A DNA stretch of 64,000 bases. It comes from Tractidigestivibacter sp050946515 (GTDB taxonomy: Bacteria > Actinomycetota > Coriobacteriia > Coriobacteriales > Atopobiaceae). The stretch lies in NCBI RefSeq assembly GCF_050946515.1, contig NZ_JBMNUX010000003.1, positions 62,001-126,000 of the forward strand. The letters run 5' to 3'. Shown here piece by piece: positions 8,240-17,117 of the stretch; within the stretch, counting starts at the first letter, position 1; the number at the start of each line of letters is the position of its first letter. The notes beneath the pieces were generated by a model. It was not told the DNA's origin. It saw only the letters and a program-made list of their open reading frames with translations, and did no database searches. The position numbers and the translations under genes were made by a program.

Positions 8240-8842
8240 CTACTTCTCGCTAGGGCCAGCGACGCCAATCGCCTTGCTTGCGGGCTTTAGGAGCAGTCCG
8301 GCGACGACGCAGTTGATAACAATTTTGAAGATGTTGAAGGGCAGCAGAGCAGGCACGATAAGAGCGACCACCGCATCGACGGACATGCCAGCGTAGAGCG
8401 GGGTCACGATGAGGTTGCCCACGATGCAGGCGGCAAGGCAGATGATTCCGCCGAGCACCATGCCTGCGATCGCCCCGCGCATCGTGTGGTTCTTCTTGTA
8501 GACAAGCGAGGCGGGCATGACCAGCGAGAACGTGGCCAGCACGGCCATCAGCATGCCATAGACGCCGCCCGCAGTTGCGAAGTGCACGAAGTAGGGGATG
8601 ATCGAGACCACGGCGCCGGTTGCGGGGCCGAAGAAGAAGCCAGCGAGCAGCGCGACGATGCCCGAGGGGTCATACTGCAGCCATGTGACTCCCGGCAGGA
8701 TCGGGAACTCGAGCACAAGCGTGCAGATAGCGGCGACGGCGCAGAAAAGGGCCGTGACCGCGATGCGCTTGGTGCTCCAGCCGGAACCTGCGGCAGAGGT
8801 GGAGTGGGTGCTGTGCGTGGAACTAGAGGAAGTGGTTGCCAT
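8240..8842 (-). CDS. ribU: Riboflavin ECF transporter substrate-binding subunit RibU-like
   Basis: 200 aa integral membrane S component. A Ser/Thr-rich N-terminal tail (about 22 residues) precedes helices such as IAVTALFCAVAAICTLVLEF and LLAGFFFGPATGAVVSIIPY. The LEFPIL...YDPSGIVALLAGFFFGP pattern is that of RibU-type riboflavin binders. An FMN riboswitch sits directly in its leader, which strongly supports riboflavin as substrate. First gene of an operon with the fused ATPase and EcfT. Confidence 0.92.
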   Translation of the reverse strand: MATTSSSSTHSTHSTSAAGSGWSTKRIAVTALFCAVAAICTLVLEFPILPGVTWLQYDPSGIVALLAGFFFGPATGAVVSIIPYFVHFATAGGVYGMLMAVLATFSLVMPASLVYKKNHTMRGAIAGMVLGGIICLAACIVGNLIVTPLYAGMSVDAVVALIVPALLPFNIFKIVINCVVAGLLLKPASKAIGVAGPSEK

Positions 8843-8856
8843 GATGGCATCTCCGT

Positions 8857-8983
8857 TTCTCCCATCCGGACTGTAACCGTTGGTCCTGGAATCTCACCAG
8901 GTCAGCCGCCTATTGGCGGGTCGCGGACTTCGCGCGCATCGGCGCGTCACCACCAGTGGGGAATTTCACCCCGCCCTGAAACT
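8857..8983 (-). promoter_or_regulatory. FMN riboswitch (RFN element)
   Basis: Read on the minus strand, the ribU leader holds the RFN core blocks in order: AGGGCGGGGTGAAATTCCCC, CTGGTGGTGACGCG, GTCCGCGACCCGCC, CTGACCTGGTGAGATTCCAG, then ACGGTTACAGTCCGGATGGG ending 15 nt before the start codon region. All five paired arms are recognisable. FMN binding is expected to shut off ribU-ecfA-ecfT. The short distance to the ATG suggests control of translation initiation rather than a long terminator switch. Confidence 0.95.
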
Positions 8984-9072
8984 GTCATGAGCACTATAAC
9001 ACTTGGTCACTGATGTGCAAGGGGCATGAGCATTTCCCTCATCTTTGCGAGCCGGAGGGCTCTTGGGGTGCT

Positions 9073-9660
9073 GCCGCTGCCAGGTTCTGCGACTTCTGAT
9101 GCCCGGCGCTGCCAACTTGTGCGACTTCTGATGTCGAATCTGCCAACTTGTGCGACTTCTGATGTCGCACTTGCCAACTTGTGCGACTTCTGATGCCGCA
9201 AAACTCGCGCAACTTGGCAGAATCGCGTTGTGTGGGGCTGCTAAAGAATTGATGATCTCTCTAGTGTGGGGCGCTTCTCGCCCAGCCTCTCTACCTGCGG
9301 CTTCCCCGCGACTCGAATCCCAAAGTGCGGACCGTGGCGCGAATCCATGTCTGTCGATTCTATTGTGTGGGGATTTTCGCCGCTACGTCGGGCTCAAGGC
9401 GAGAGGGTCTCCGCAAAGCCGCAGGTAGAGAAATGGCATTGTGAAGGTGTCATTCAGAGCAGCCCCACACAACAGAGTGATTCCGCCCCTCGGTCCGCCC
9501 AGCTCCACACAACTCACTTTGCCACCTGCGAAAACGCTAATGATTCCCGCACAACAGGCGGGACCAATCCGGTGCCAGTCCCACACGATGCGATGGGGCT
9601 TCTCCGCTGCCAACTTCCGTGACCTCTGATGCTGCAAAACTCGCGCAACTAGGTAACGCG
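9073..9660 (+). repeat. Family A composite element, locus 2, with nested inverted repeats
   Basis: About 590 bp in the tandem gap between araC and ribU (both minus). Left end: four GCCAACTTGTGCGACTTCTG-like units at 9079, 9111, 9142 and 9173 (31-32 bp period), closed by an inverted copy at about 9196-9219. Body: GTTGTGTGGGGCTGC at 9227-9241 is perfectly inverted at 9459-9473. CTACCTGCGGCTT at 9291-9303 is perfectly inverted at 9416-9428. Right end: one more direct unit (about 9608) facing its inverted copy, forming a hairpin. No convincing coding frame. Homologous to the elements at 14316 and 61751. Confidence 0.9.
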
Positions 9661-9675
9661 CCGCGCCACCGCCGC

Positions 9676-10587
9676 CTACTGACCGTCGCCGTCGACGGGC
9701 TCGGGGAAGAGCTCTGGAGTGCCCGCTCGGTAGGAACTCGGGCTCTGCCCCTCCATCTTGCGAAAGCGGTAGCTGAAGTTGCTTGCGCTGGAAAAGCCCG
9801 TCTCGCGAGCAATCTGGTCGATAGGCATGGCGGTCTCCGCCAGCAGCTCCTTGGCGCGGGTAATCCGGTAACGCAGCAAGTAGTTGTAGGGAGTCGTTCC
9901 CAGCTGGTCCCGAAAGAGGCGGATGAGGTAGGAGGGGCTCACGCAAGCGACGCTTGCCAAATCGTCCAGCGTGACGTTCTCGCGGTAGCGGCTCTCGATT
10001 CGCTCGCGCGCAACTTGGACGGCCGTTCGCTCGGCTTCCGTGGCGGGAGTCCCCATAGCCTGCGCCATGCTCACCAGAAGGCTATGGGCTGCCAGCCCAG
10101 CGCGAAGCGGCGCAATGCGTTCAGGACTCTCAAGCGCTTCGAACACCTCGTCGAAGCGGGGACTGACGTCAGAGAGGGGAAGCGAGACGGGCATAAGAGT
10201 CGAGCAGCCAAGCGCCTCCGCCAGCGCTGGCATGCCAGCTCCGTTAACGTGCATCCACAAGTGGTACCAGTGGTGGCGGTCGGGCGCTGTGAAGTAGCGC
10301 TGCGGCTCTCGGCAATCCATGAGCAGAGCCTGGCCGCGCTCCAAGCGCACCGACTTCCCGCCCTGCTCGACCACGCCCGCCCCGCCCAGCGTGTAGAAGA
10401 CGAGGTAGGCCTCCTTGTGAGCGCGCTCGGTCGTGAAGCGCGAGCGTGCATAAAAGGCCCCCGCCTCACTCACCAAAAATGGAAGCTGCCGCTCTTCGGC
10501 GCCGGGGGTCGTGCGAAGCCAGGAGCTTCGGCCCTCTACGTCCATCGTGTAGCGAAGCGCGCCACGCTCGCTTGTCGTCGTGTCCAC
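9676..10587 (-). CDS. AraC-family regulator (RhaS/RhaR-like)
   Basis: 303 aa from a GTG start. N-terminal cupin/arabinose-binding-type domain (about residues 40-150, RSRFTTERAHKEAYLVFYT ... LLMDCREPQRYF). C-terminal two-helix AraC HTH domain (about 195-292) containing LDDLASVACVSPSYLIRLF and IARETGFSSASNFSYRF. Divergent from rhaB across 161 bp with paired direct and inverted motifs, so the likely job is L-rhamnose-responsive activation of rhaBAD. Assignment as rhamnose regulator is from position only. Confidence 0.88.
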   Translation of the reverse strand: MDTTTSERGALRYTMDVEGRSSWLRTTPGAEERQLPFLVSEAGAFYARSRFTTERAHKEAYLVFYTLGGAGVVEQGGKSVRLERGQALLMDCREPQRYFTAPDRHHWYHLWMHVNGAGMPALAEALGCSTLMPVSLPLSDVSPRFDEVFEALESPERIAPLRAGLAAHSLLVSMAQAMGTPATEAERTAVQVARERIESRYRENVTLDDLASVACVSPSYLIRLFRDQLGTTPYNYLLRYRITRAKELLAETAMPIDQIARETGFSSASNFSYRFRKMEGQSPSSYRAGTPELFPEPVDGDGQ

Positions 10588-10748
10588 AAGACCCTCCCCA
10601 ATGCCGTGCGCCCCTCATCTAACGATAGTTCAATTTTTCGATAGTCAAGGTCACTTTCTACTAATGACTTCCCGATTGACGCTGCGTATATTCGAATCGT
10701 CAAACAGAACTTTGAGCAAATAACTACAAAAATGACAAGGAGAAGGAC
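10588..10748. promoter_or_regulatory. Divergent araC/rhaB control region with repeated half-sites
   Basis: Two direct half-sites, CGATAGTTCAA (10623-10633) and CGATAGTCAA (10639-10648), lie 16 bp apart, a spacing typical of AraC-family dimers. An inverted pair TTGACG (10676-10681) and CGTCAA (10698-10703) lies further toward rhaB, and TTGACG may double as a -35. AT content rises sharply here relative to flanks. A strong RBS AAGGAGAAGG precedes rhaB. Protein binding is inferred. Confidence 0.6.
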
Positions 10749-12188
10749 ATGCGCCACCTAGCCATCGATATCGGCGCCTCCAGCGGGCGCGCCATCGTGG
10801 GCGAGGCCAAGGCCGGTCGCATCCATCTGACTGAGGTCTATCGCTTCGACAATGGCGCAGCTCTGAGAGGCAACCAGCTGTGCTGGGACATAGACGCGCT
10901 CTTTGAGAATGTCCTTCTCGGCATGGAGGCCGCGCGCGACGCGGGGCTCGTGCCCGACACCATGGGCATCGACACCTGGGCCGTCGACTACGTCCTGCTC
11001 GGCGATGACGACCGTCGCCTAGGGGAGTGCGTTTCGTATCGCGACGTGCGCACCAGAGGCGTCCGCGAGGCGCTCGAGCAGAGCGGGACCCTCTCTTTTG
11101 CCGAGCACTACGCGCGCACGGGCATTCAGTACCAGCCCTTCAACACCGCCTATCAGCTGCTCGCCCTTCGCCGGGACGACCCCGCCTGCCTCGCCGCCGC
11201 GCGCACGCTTCTGATGGTACCCGACTACCTGGGCTTTCTCCTTACGGGCGAGAAGGCAAGCGAGTACACCAACGCCTCGACGACCGCGCTCGTGGGGGCG
11301 GCGTCGCGCACTTGGGACGATGCGCTTATCGACCGGCTTGGGCTTCCCCGGTCAATCTTCCAAGCCATCCGCATGCCAGGCACCCAGCTCGGACGGCTTC
11401 GCCCAGAGGTCAGCGCCCGCGTAGGCTTTGACTGCAAGGTCGTTCTTCCGGCCACGCACGACACCGGATCTGCCTGGCTTGCCGTGCCGGCTCGCGACGC
11501 GCAGGCGGCCTACATCTCGTCTGGCACATGGAGCCTTGTCGGCACCGAGCTTTCCAGCCCCATCTGCACGCCCGAAAGCGCGGCGGCGAACTTTACCAAC
11601 GAAGGTGGCGTCGCCGGAACGTACCGGTACCTGAAAAACGTTATGGGCCTTTGGATGATCCAGTCCGTGCGCCGCGAGCTCGCCCGACCTGACGGCTCGC
11701 TTCCAAGCTGGGACCAGCTCGTCGACGCCGCAAGCAAGGCCCATAACGAGGGCTTCTCGTCCGTGGTCGATGCGCAAGACGAGCGCTTCCTCGCTCCGCA
11801 GTCCATGACCTTGGAGCTCCAGTCAGCCGCAAAGGAGGAAGGTCAGGCGGTGCCGGAGGGCATGGGCCAGCTGGCGGCCACAGTCTACGATTCTCTGGCC
11901 GCGTGCTACGCTCGCTCGATTCGCCAGATGCAGGAGCTTACCGGCATCGCCTATACCAGCGTGAACATTGTTGGCGGCGGCTCAGCCAACCGCTATCTCA
12001 ACCAGGCGACCGCCGATGCGGCCGGGCTATCCGTCTTCGCTGGCCCCATGGAGGGCACCGCCCTTGGCAACCTGATGGTCCAGATGGTCTTCTCGGGCGA
12101 GTTCGCAAGCGTGGCGGACGCCCGCGCGGCAATTCCCAACAGCTTCAAGATTGAGGAGGTAGCACCCAATGACCAATGCAATATCTGA
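10749..12188 (+). CDS. rhaB: Rhamnulokinase
   Basis: Phosphorylates L-rhamnulose to L-rhamnulose-1-phosphate. 479 aa FGGY-family kinase beginning with the sugar-kinase signature MRHLAIDIGASSGRAIVG. Contains MGIDTWAVDYVLLG, PATHDTGSAWLAVP, YISSGTWSLVG and NIVGGGSANRYLNQ, all characteristic of RhaB. Strong RBS. The last 20 nt overlap the rhaA start, giving coupled translation. First gene of rhaBAD; no rhamnose transporter is visible next to it. Confidence 0.96.
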   Translation: MRHLAIDIGASSGRAIVGEAKAGRIHLTEVYRFDNGAALRGNQLCWDIDALFENVLLGMEAARDAGLVPDTMGIDTWAVDYVLLGDDDRRLGECVSYRDVRTRGVREALEQSGTLSFAEHYARTGIQYQPFNTAYQLLALRRDDPACLAAARTLLMVPDYLGFLLTGEKASEYTNASTTALVGAASRTWDDALIDRLGLPRSIFQAIRMPGTQLGRLRPEVSARVGFDCKVVLPATHDTGSAWLAVPARDAQAAYISSGTWSLVGTELSSPICTPESAAANFTNEGGVAGTYRYLKNVMGLWMIQSVRRELARPDGSLPSWDQLVDAASKAHNEGFSSVVDAQDERFLAPQSMTLELQSAAKEEGQAVPEGMGQLAATVYDSLAACYARSIRQMQELTGIAYTSVNIVGGGSANRYLNQATADAAGLSVFAGPMEGTALGNLMVQMVFSGEFASVADARAAIPNSFKIEEVAPNDQCNI

Positions 12189-13446
12189 TGATGCCGTCTT
12201 CGGATATGCCCGTGAGCGCTATGCACGGATCGGCGTGGACGTGGAAGCTGCGCTGTCGCGCCTTGCAGCCAAGCCAATCTCTATGCACTGCTGGCAGGGC
12301 GATGACGTGCAGGGTTTTGACCAAGGGGACAACCCGGCGTCCGGCGGCATCATGACCACCGGAAACTACCCTGGCCGCGCGCGCAACTTCTCCGAGCTCA
12401 CGGCTGACTTCGAGCGCGCCGCGGAAATGGTTCCGGGCAAGAAGCGCGTGAACCTGCATGCGAGCTATGCGGTCTTTACCGAGAAGAACCCCTGGCACGA
12501 CCGCGACCAGCTCACCTACGAGGATTTCGAGCCATGGGTGGCGTGGGCGAGCGAGCATGGCTACGGCATCGACTTCAACCCCACGTTCTTCTCGCATCCC
12601 CGCGTTGACCACGGCCTTACCGTGAGCTCGCCTAACTCCGACACCCGCGCGTTCTGGGTGCGGCACGGCCTGCGCTGCCGCGAGATTGCGGAGCGAATCG
12701 GCGCCGAGCTGAACGACAAGGTGCTGCTCAACTTCTGGATCCCCGACGGCCTCAAGGACACCCCAACCGATCGCTATGGGCTGCGCGCGAACCTGCTCGA
12801 CTCGCTCTCGAAGATTTACGCCGAGGACGCGCCGCACGTCGTTGACGCCTTCGAGCAGAAGGTCTTTGGGCTGGGCGTCGAGGGATTTACGGTGGGCGAC
12901 CAGGAGTTCTACGAGGGATTTGCCGCCAAGCGCGGGGGCAACGCCTGCGTGCTGCTGGACACTGGCCACTTCAACCCAACCGAGAACGTGGCGGACAAGC
13001 TCTCTGCGCTCGCGCTCTTCTTCCCGTATCTGCCGCTGCACGTGACGCGCCCCATGCACTGGGACTCGGACCACGTGACGCTGTTCAACGACGACCTGCG
13101 CGAGCTGGCAGAGGAGATCGTGCGCGTGCCGGGCGCATGGGAGAAGTCGCTCATCGGCATGGACTTCTTCGACGCTGCCATCAACCGCGTGGGCGCTTGG
13201 GCGGTTGGCATGCGCTCCATGCAAAAGGCGCTGCTCTATGCGCTTCTCCAGCCCGTGGACACGCTGAAGGAGCTGCAGAACGAGTTTCGCGACACACAGA
13301 AGATGATTGCGCTCGAGCAGCTCAAGGTGATGCCGTTCGACATCGTGTGGGACGAGTACTGCCGTCGCGAGGGCGTGCCCACCGACGGAGAGCTGTGGGA
13401 CCAGGTAAAGGCTTACGAGGACGAGGTCCTCTCGAAGAGGAACTAG
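12169..13446 (+). CDS. rhaA: L-rhamnose isomerase
   Basis: Interconverts L-rhamnose and L-rhamnulose; metal-dependent TIM barrel. 425 aa, the usual size. Recognisable stretches: SMHCWQGDDVQGF, VNLHASYAVF, GYGIDFNPTFFSHP, NFWIPDGLKDTPTDR, LLDTGHFNPTENVADKLSAL and HVTRPMHWDSDHV, which hold the His/Asp/Glu metal ligands. ATG lies inside the rhaB tail with GGAGG upstream. Followed by rhaD after 11 nt. Confidence 0.97.
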   Translation: MTNAISDDAVFGYARERYARIGVDVEAALSRLAAKPISMHCWQGDDVQGFDQGDNPASGGIMTTGNYPGRARNFSELTADFERAAEMVPGKKRVNLHASYAVFTEKNPWHDRDQLTYEDFEPWVAWASEHGYGIDFNPTFFSHPRVDHGLTVSSPNSDTRAFWVRHGLRCREIAERIGAELNDKVLLNFWIPDGLKDTPTDRYGLRANLLDSLSKIYAEDAPHVVDAFEQKVFGLGVEGFTVGDQEFYEGFAAKRGGNACVLLDTGHFNPTENVADKLSALALFFPYLPLHVTRPMHWDSDHVTLFNDDLRELAEEIVRVPGAWEKSLIGMDFFDAAINRVGAWAVGMRSMQKALLYALLQPVDTLKELQNEFRDTQKMIALEQLKVMPFDIVWDEYCRREGVPTDGELWDQVKAYEDEVLSKRN

Positions 13447-13457
13447 GAGACCAGACG

Positions 13458-14297
13458 ATGGAGAAGAGAAGCGACAAGGCGGCAGAGAGCCTGGGGTTTG
13501 TCCAGGGATTTGTTCGCATGTGCAACGATGGGTGGCTTCAGGGCTGGCACGAGCGCAATGGTGGCAACCTGTCATATCGCCTGACCAACCAGGAGGTTGC
13601 CGAGGCGCGTCCCTACTTTGGCGAGCCCCGTAGCTGGCACGAGGTGGGCGTCGAGCTTCCGAACTTGGCTGGCGAGTACTTCTTGGTGACCGGCTCGGGC
13701 AAGTACATGCGCAACGTCATTCTCGACCCCGCCGCAAACATCGGCATCTGCGAGCTCGACGAGAGCGGGTCGCGCTGGCGCATTGTGTGGGGCTTGGACG
13801 GCGGCGCGCGCCCGACGAGCGAGTTTCCCACGCACCTCATGAACCATAGCGTGCGCAAGCAGGCGACCGATGGCGCCAACAGGGTGATCTATCACTGCCA
13901 TGCCACCAACGTGATCGCGCTCACCTACGTGCTGCCGCTGACCGACCGCGACTTCTCGCGCGCGCTGTGGCAGAGCGCCACGGAATGCCCGGTCGTCTTC
14001 CCCGAGGGCGTGGGCGTCGTGGAGTGGATGGTGCCCGGAGGCGTTGACATCGCGCGCGCCACCAGCAAGAAGATGGAGACGTACCAGGCGGCAATCTGGG
14101 CTCAGCACGGCCTGTTCGTGAGCGGGCCCGACTTTGACACCGCTTTTGGCCTTGCCCATACGATTGAGAAGAGCGCCGAGATATACGTCAAGGTGCTCTC
14201 CTGCGGTCAGGGCATCCGTCAGACGATCACGGACGACGACCTGCGTGCCATCGCACATGACTTCGGCGTCACGCTGAACGAGAGCTTCTTGGACTAG
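13458..14297 (+). CDS. rhaD: Rhamnulose-1-phosphate aldolase
   Basis: Zn-dependent class II aldolase splitting L-rhamnulose-1-phosphate into DHAP and L-lactaldehyde. 279 aa. Contains WHERNGGNLSYRL, FLVTGSGKYMRN, HLMNHSVRK, IYHCHATNVIALTYV (His zinc ligands) and QAAIWAQHGLFVSG. The frame is open for 300 nt upstream inside rhaA, but ATG 13458 with AGGAGA upstream begins the conserved family start. Ends the rhamnose operon. A GTGGCGCCGCCAC palindrome and the locus-3 repeat element follow. Confidence 0.96.
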   Translation: MEKRSDKAAESLGFVQGFVRMCNDGWLQGWHERNGGNLSYRLTNQEVAEARPYFGEPRSWHEVGVELPNLAGEYFLVTGSGKYMRNVILDPAANIGICELDESGSRWRIVWGLDGGARPTSEFPTHLMNHSVRKQATDGANRVIYHCHATNVIALTYVLPLTDRDFSRALWQSATECPVVFPEGVGVVEWMVPGGVDIARATSKKMETYQAAIWAQHGLFVSGPDFDTAFGLAHTIEKSAEIYVKVLSCGQGIRQTITDDDLRAIAHDFGVTLNESFLD

Positions 14298-14315
14298 GGG
14301 AGTGGCGCCGCCACT

Positions 14316-15072
14316 GCCAGGCTGCGCGGGTTGTGATGCTCGCGCGACGGCGGGTGGCGACCCCGTTGCCAGGTTGCGCGAGTTGTGATGCCCGTTTTGC
14401 CAGGTTATGCGACTTCTGATGCCCGCGCCTGACAAGTTATGCGACCTCTGATGCCGGAATTGCCAACTTGCGCGACCTCTGATGCCCGGACTGCCAGGTT
14501 GCGCGACCTCTGATGCTGCAAAAGTCGCGCAACCTGGCAGCGGACCGTTGTGTGGGGATACCGAAAAAATGTCGCAGCGTGTCGTGTGGGGCGCTCTTCT
14601 CGTCCAGCCCTCCTACCTGCGGCTTCTCTCGGCTCCGGAAACCAAAGTGAGGGATGTGGCGGGAAGCGCTGGGCGCCCTTCGCGTTGTGTGGGACTTCTC
14701 ACTCCCGAAGAGTGCTTTCGAGAAGAGGGGCTTCGCAAAGCCGCAGGTAGAGAAATGGCACATGGCATATAGCATTAGAGGAGGTCCCACACAATGGGAC
14801 GTGAGGTCGAGAAGGACTGCGCGGTCCCGCACTACGCGGCTCGCGAACTGCGGAAACGTCCTCGATCCCCGCACGATGCACGATGCCAACTCTTCGATGG
14901 ACCCACACAACGACGGGCGGCGCCATGGCTGCCAAGTTGTGCGACCTCTGATGCCCGCTTTGCCTGGTTCTGCGACCTTTGATGCCGCATCTGCCAACTT
15001 CTGCGACTTCTGATGCCGCAAAAGCCGCGCAACTTGGCGGCGGGGGTCGAGGGGAGTCGTTGTGTGGGACGG
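14316..15072 (+). repeat. Family A composite element, locus 3
   Basis: About 750 bp in the tandem gap between rhaD and murB. Left array: six direct units at 14316, 14368, 14399, 14431, 14462 and 14493 (mostly 31-32 bp apart), closed by an inverted copy at about 14517-14539. Body: TTGTGTGGGG at 14548, CTACCTGCGGCTTC at 14612 with its inverse GAAGCC-type arm AAGCCGCAGGTAG at 14738, and CCCACACAA-type motifs on the right. Right array: three units at 14931, 14962, 14993 and an inverted copy at about 15018-15038, then TTGTGTGGGAC. Same orientation and order as loci 2 and 4. No gene seen. Confidence 0.9.
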
Positions 15073-15086
15073 TCACGCCTACCGCC

Positions 15087-15150
15087 GCCCGCTGTCGCCG
15101 CCCGCGCCCGCCGCCGTCCGCTGTCGCCGCCCGCGCCCGCCCGCCGCCGC
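15087..15150 (+). repeat. GC-only tandem duplication upstream of murB
   Basis: Two consecutive copies of an approximately 29-bp C/G block starting CCGCTGTCGCCGCCCGCGCC (15089 and 15118), followed by an abrupt switch to AT-rich sequence (CATATTATTAGCTCC) that probably begins the murB promoter. Likely slippage-generated simple repeat; no function seen. Confidence 0.7.
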
Positions 15151-15294
15151 TAGCCATATTATTAGCTCCGTGTTATAAGAGCTGTGCAGTGGGTCTTTCG
15201 ACGCTCCGTGCTTGGTATACTGTCCCACGGAGCGCGCTTGGCGCGCTGACGGCAGAGCGCCCAGGAAGGCGCACACCCTAGACAGAGGAGCAAG

Positions 15295-16227
15295 ATGTCT
15301 GACGGCGGTCATTTAGACGACCACTTGCAGCAGCTCGCTTGGAGGCTTCACGCCATCGTCGGCGAGGACAACGTCCTAGAGAATGAGCCCATGAGCGAGC
15401 ACACGACGTTCAAGATCGGCGGTCCAGCTGACCTGTTCGTTATTCCAGAGGATCCAGACGAGGTTCATGACACAATCGAGGCTTGCCAAGAGGCTGCCGT
15501 CCCATATTTTGTGCTGGGGCGTGGCTCTGACCTTCTCGTCTCTGACGATGGCTATCGTGGCGTCATCGTTGCCGTGGCAGATGGCCTTACGGGCGTCGAA
15601 GTTGAGGACGACGAGATGAGCTGCCAGTCTGGCGTGAACCTTCGCGAAGCCTCGGAGATGGCCTGCGAGCTTGGGCTTACCGGGCTCGAGTTTGCCTGCG
15701 GAATCCCGGGATCCATCGGCGGCGCATGCTTCATGAATGCCGGAGCCTACGACGGCTGCATGGCGGACGTTCTCAAGAGTGTCCGCGTGCTGAAGAAGGA
15801 CGGCCGCCAAGACACCCTTGACGTCGACGAGCTTGATCCTGGCTATCGCCATAGCCGCATTGCCGACGAGGGCATGGTCGTGCTCTCTGCCACCTTCAAG
15901 CTGCATCACGGCGACTCGGAGAAGATTCGCGCGCGCATGGACGAGCTCACGCGCCGTCGCGAGGAGAAGCAGCCCCTTGAGCTTCCGAGCGCCGGCTCGA
16001 CCTTCAAGCGTCCCGAGGGGCACTTCGCGGGCAAGCTCATCACCGACGCAGGGCTTCAGGGCTACCAGGTTGGGGGAGCGGCCGTCTCGAAGAAGCACGC
16101 TGGCTTCGTGGTGAACTTGGGCGGCGCGACGGCGTCTGACGTCCATGCCGTGATCGAGCACGTGCAAGACGAGGTCGAGCGCCAGTTTGGCGTCCGCCTT
16201 GAGCCAGAGGTTCGTTTTCTCGGCTAG
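15295..16227 (+). CDS. murB: UDP-N-acetylenolpyruvoylglucosamine reductase
   Basis: Peptidoglycan precursor enzyme reducing UDP-GlcNAc-enolpyruvate to UDP-MurNAc with FAD/NADPH. 310 aa, type II size. FAD-binding PCMH motifs: HTTFKIGGPADLFV, YFVLGRGSDLLVSDDGYRG, GLEFACGIPGSIGGACFMNA, and the catalytic region PSAGSTFKRPEGHFAGKLI ending with LEPEVRFLG. AGAGGAGCAAG precedes the ATG. Single gene with its own terminator; preceded by a probable promoter TTGGTATACTG-type region at 15211-15221. Confidence 0.97.
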   Translation: MSDGGHLDDHLQQLAWRLHAIVGEDNVLENEPMSEHTTFKIGGPADLFVIPEDPDEVHDTIEACQEAAVPYFVLGRGSDLLVSDDGYRGVIVAVADGLTGVEVEDDEMSCQSGVNLREASEMACELGLTGLEFACGIPGSIGGACFMNAGAYDGCMADVLKSVRVLKKDGRQDTLDVDELDPGYRHSRIADEGMVVLSATFKLHHGDSEKIRARMDELTRRREEKQPLELPSAGSTFKRPEGHFAGKLITDAGLQGYQVGGAAVSKKHAGFVVNLGGATASDVHAVIEHVQDEVERQFGVRLEPEVRFLG

Positions 16228-16263
16228 ATCCCCGGAGGGCCATTCCAAGAAGACGTCATTAAG

Positions 16264-16308
16264 AAAAGAAGCGGGCGCGCGTCGCTTTGGCGTGCGCCCT
16301 TCTTTTAT
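16264..16308 (+). terminator. Rho-independent terminator of murB
   Basis: AAAAGAAG...GGGCGC on the left arm pairs with GCGCCC-TTCTTTT on the right; the right arm ends in the T-run. The A-rich left end also makes it usable from the minus strand for the convergent LOG-family gene. Confidence 0.85.
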
Positions 16309-16334
16309 TCGTATCGTGCGAGGCGCGGTCAGTG

Positions 16335-17117
16335 CTAGCGCGCAGTAACAATCCCGCTGCAGGCAAGCTCTACGGCTTCGTCCTCGCTGTCGGTGATGCG
16401 GTAGAGCTCGTGGTCTGCGGCCGAGATGTTGCCCGCCGTCTCGAGCGACTTCTTGAACCAGTCGATAAGGCCGCTCCAATAGTCGCTGCCAAACAGCACG
16501 ACCGGGGTGTATTCGACTTTCTGCGTCTGGATGAGCGTGAGCAGCTCGAACATCTCGTCGAGCGTCCCGAAGCCTCCGGGAAAGAAGATGGCCCCCTGGG
16601 AGTACTTCACGAACATCGTCTTGCGAACAAAGAAGTAGCGAAACGTCATCCCCAGGTTGACCCACTCATTGAGAGACTCCTCAAAGGGCAGCTCGATGCC
16701 AAGCCCAATCGAGGTGCCGCCGGCGGTCGCCGCTCCGCGGTTTGCCGCCTCCATGATGCCTGGTCCTCCGCCGGTGATTATGGCAAGCCCGCGCTCGGCA
16801 ATCCGCTTGCCCACATTGCATGCGTGGACGTACATTGCGTCGTCCGGCTTCGTGCGAGCAGAGCCAAAGCAGGCGACCGCGGGGCCCACCTCGGCGAGCG
16901 CGCCAAAGCCGTCAACGAACTCCGCTTGGATGCGCAGCACGCGCCAGGGGTCCATATGGAGCCAGTCGGTGTCCTTCGTCTTAGAAAGCAGTCGCCCGGA
17001 CGTTGTGGAGTCGGGAACCTGATTCCCTCGACGGATGATGGGGCCTTGCGTATAGGTGCTCTCATAGGGGCGCGCGTCAATGTCTGGCGTGCCGCCTTCG
17101 TTGGATGTTGGGTTCAA
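16335..17117 (-). CDS. LOG family protein (TIGR00730, cytokinin-activating-type fold)
   Basis: 260 aa. Rossmann-type LOG motif PGGFGTLDEMFELL and nucleotide-binding GGGPGIMEAANRGA, plus ACFGSARTKPDD. The family cleaves nucleoside monophosphates (phosphoribohydrolase) and is sometimes called 'Rossmann fold nucleotide-binding protein'. Start choice: TTG 17117 has AAGAGG six nt upstream and begins MNPTSNEGG. A longer frame reaches TTG 17177 without an RBS. Physiological role in bacteria is mostly unknown. Confidence 0.85.
   Translation of the reverse strand: MNPTSNEGGTPDIDARPYESTYTQGPIIRRGNQVPDSTTSGRLLSKTKDTDWLHMDPWRVLRIQAEFVDGFGALAEVGPAVACFGSARTKPDDAMYVHACNVGKRIAERGLAIITGGGPGIMEAANRGAATAGGTSIGLGIELPFEESLNEWVNLGMTFRYFFVRKTMFVKYSQGAIFFPGGFGTLDEMFELLTLIQTQKVEYTPVVLFGSDYWSGLIDWFKKSLETAGNISAADHELYRITDSEDEAVELACSGIVTAR

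Noticed and set aside
8857..8983. TPP or cobalamin riboswitch upstream of the ECF operon
   Set aside because: All conserved RFN (FMN) blocks are present in order, and the downstream S component is RibU-like.
9309..9330. TCGAATCCC near 9313 as a tRNA T-loop
   Set aside because: It is inside the composite element; the homologous positions at loci 3 and 4 lack it and no cloverleaf can be drawn.
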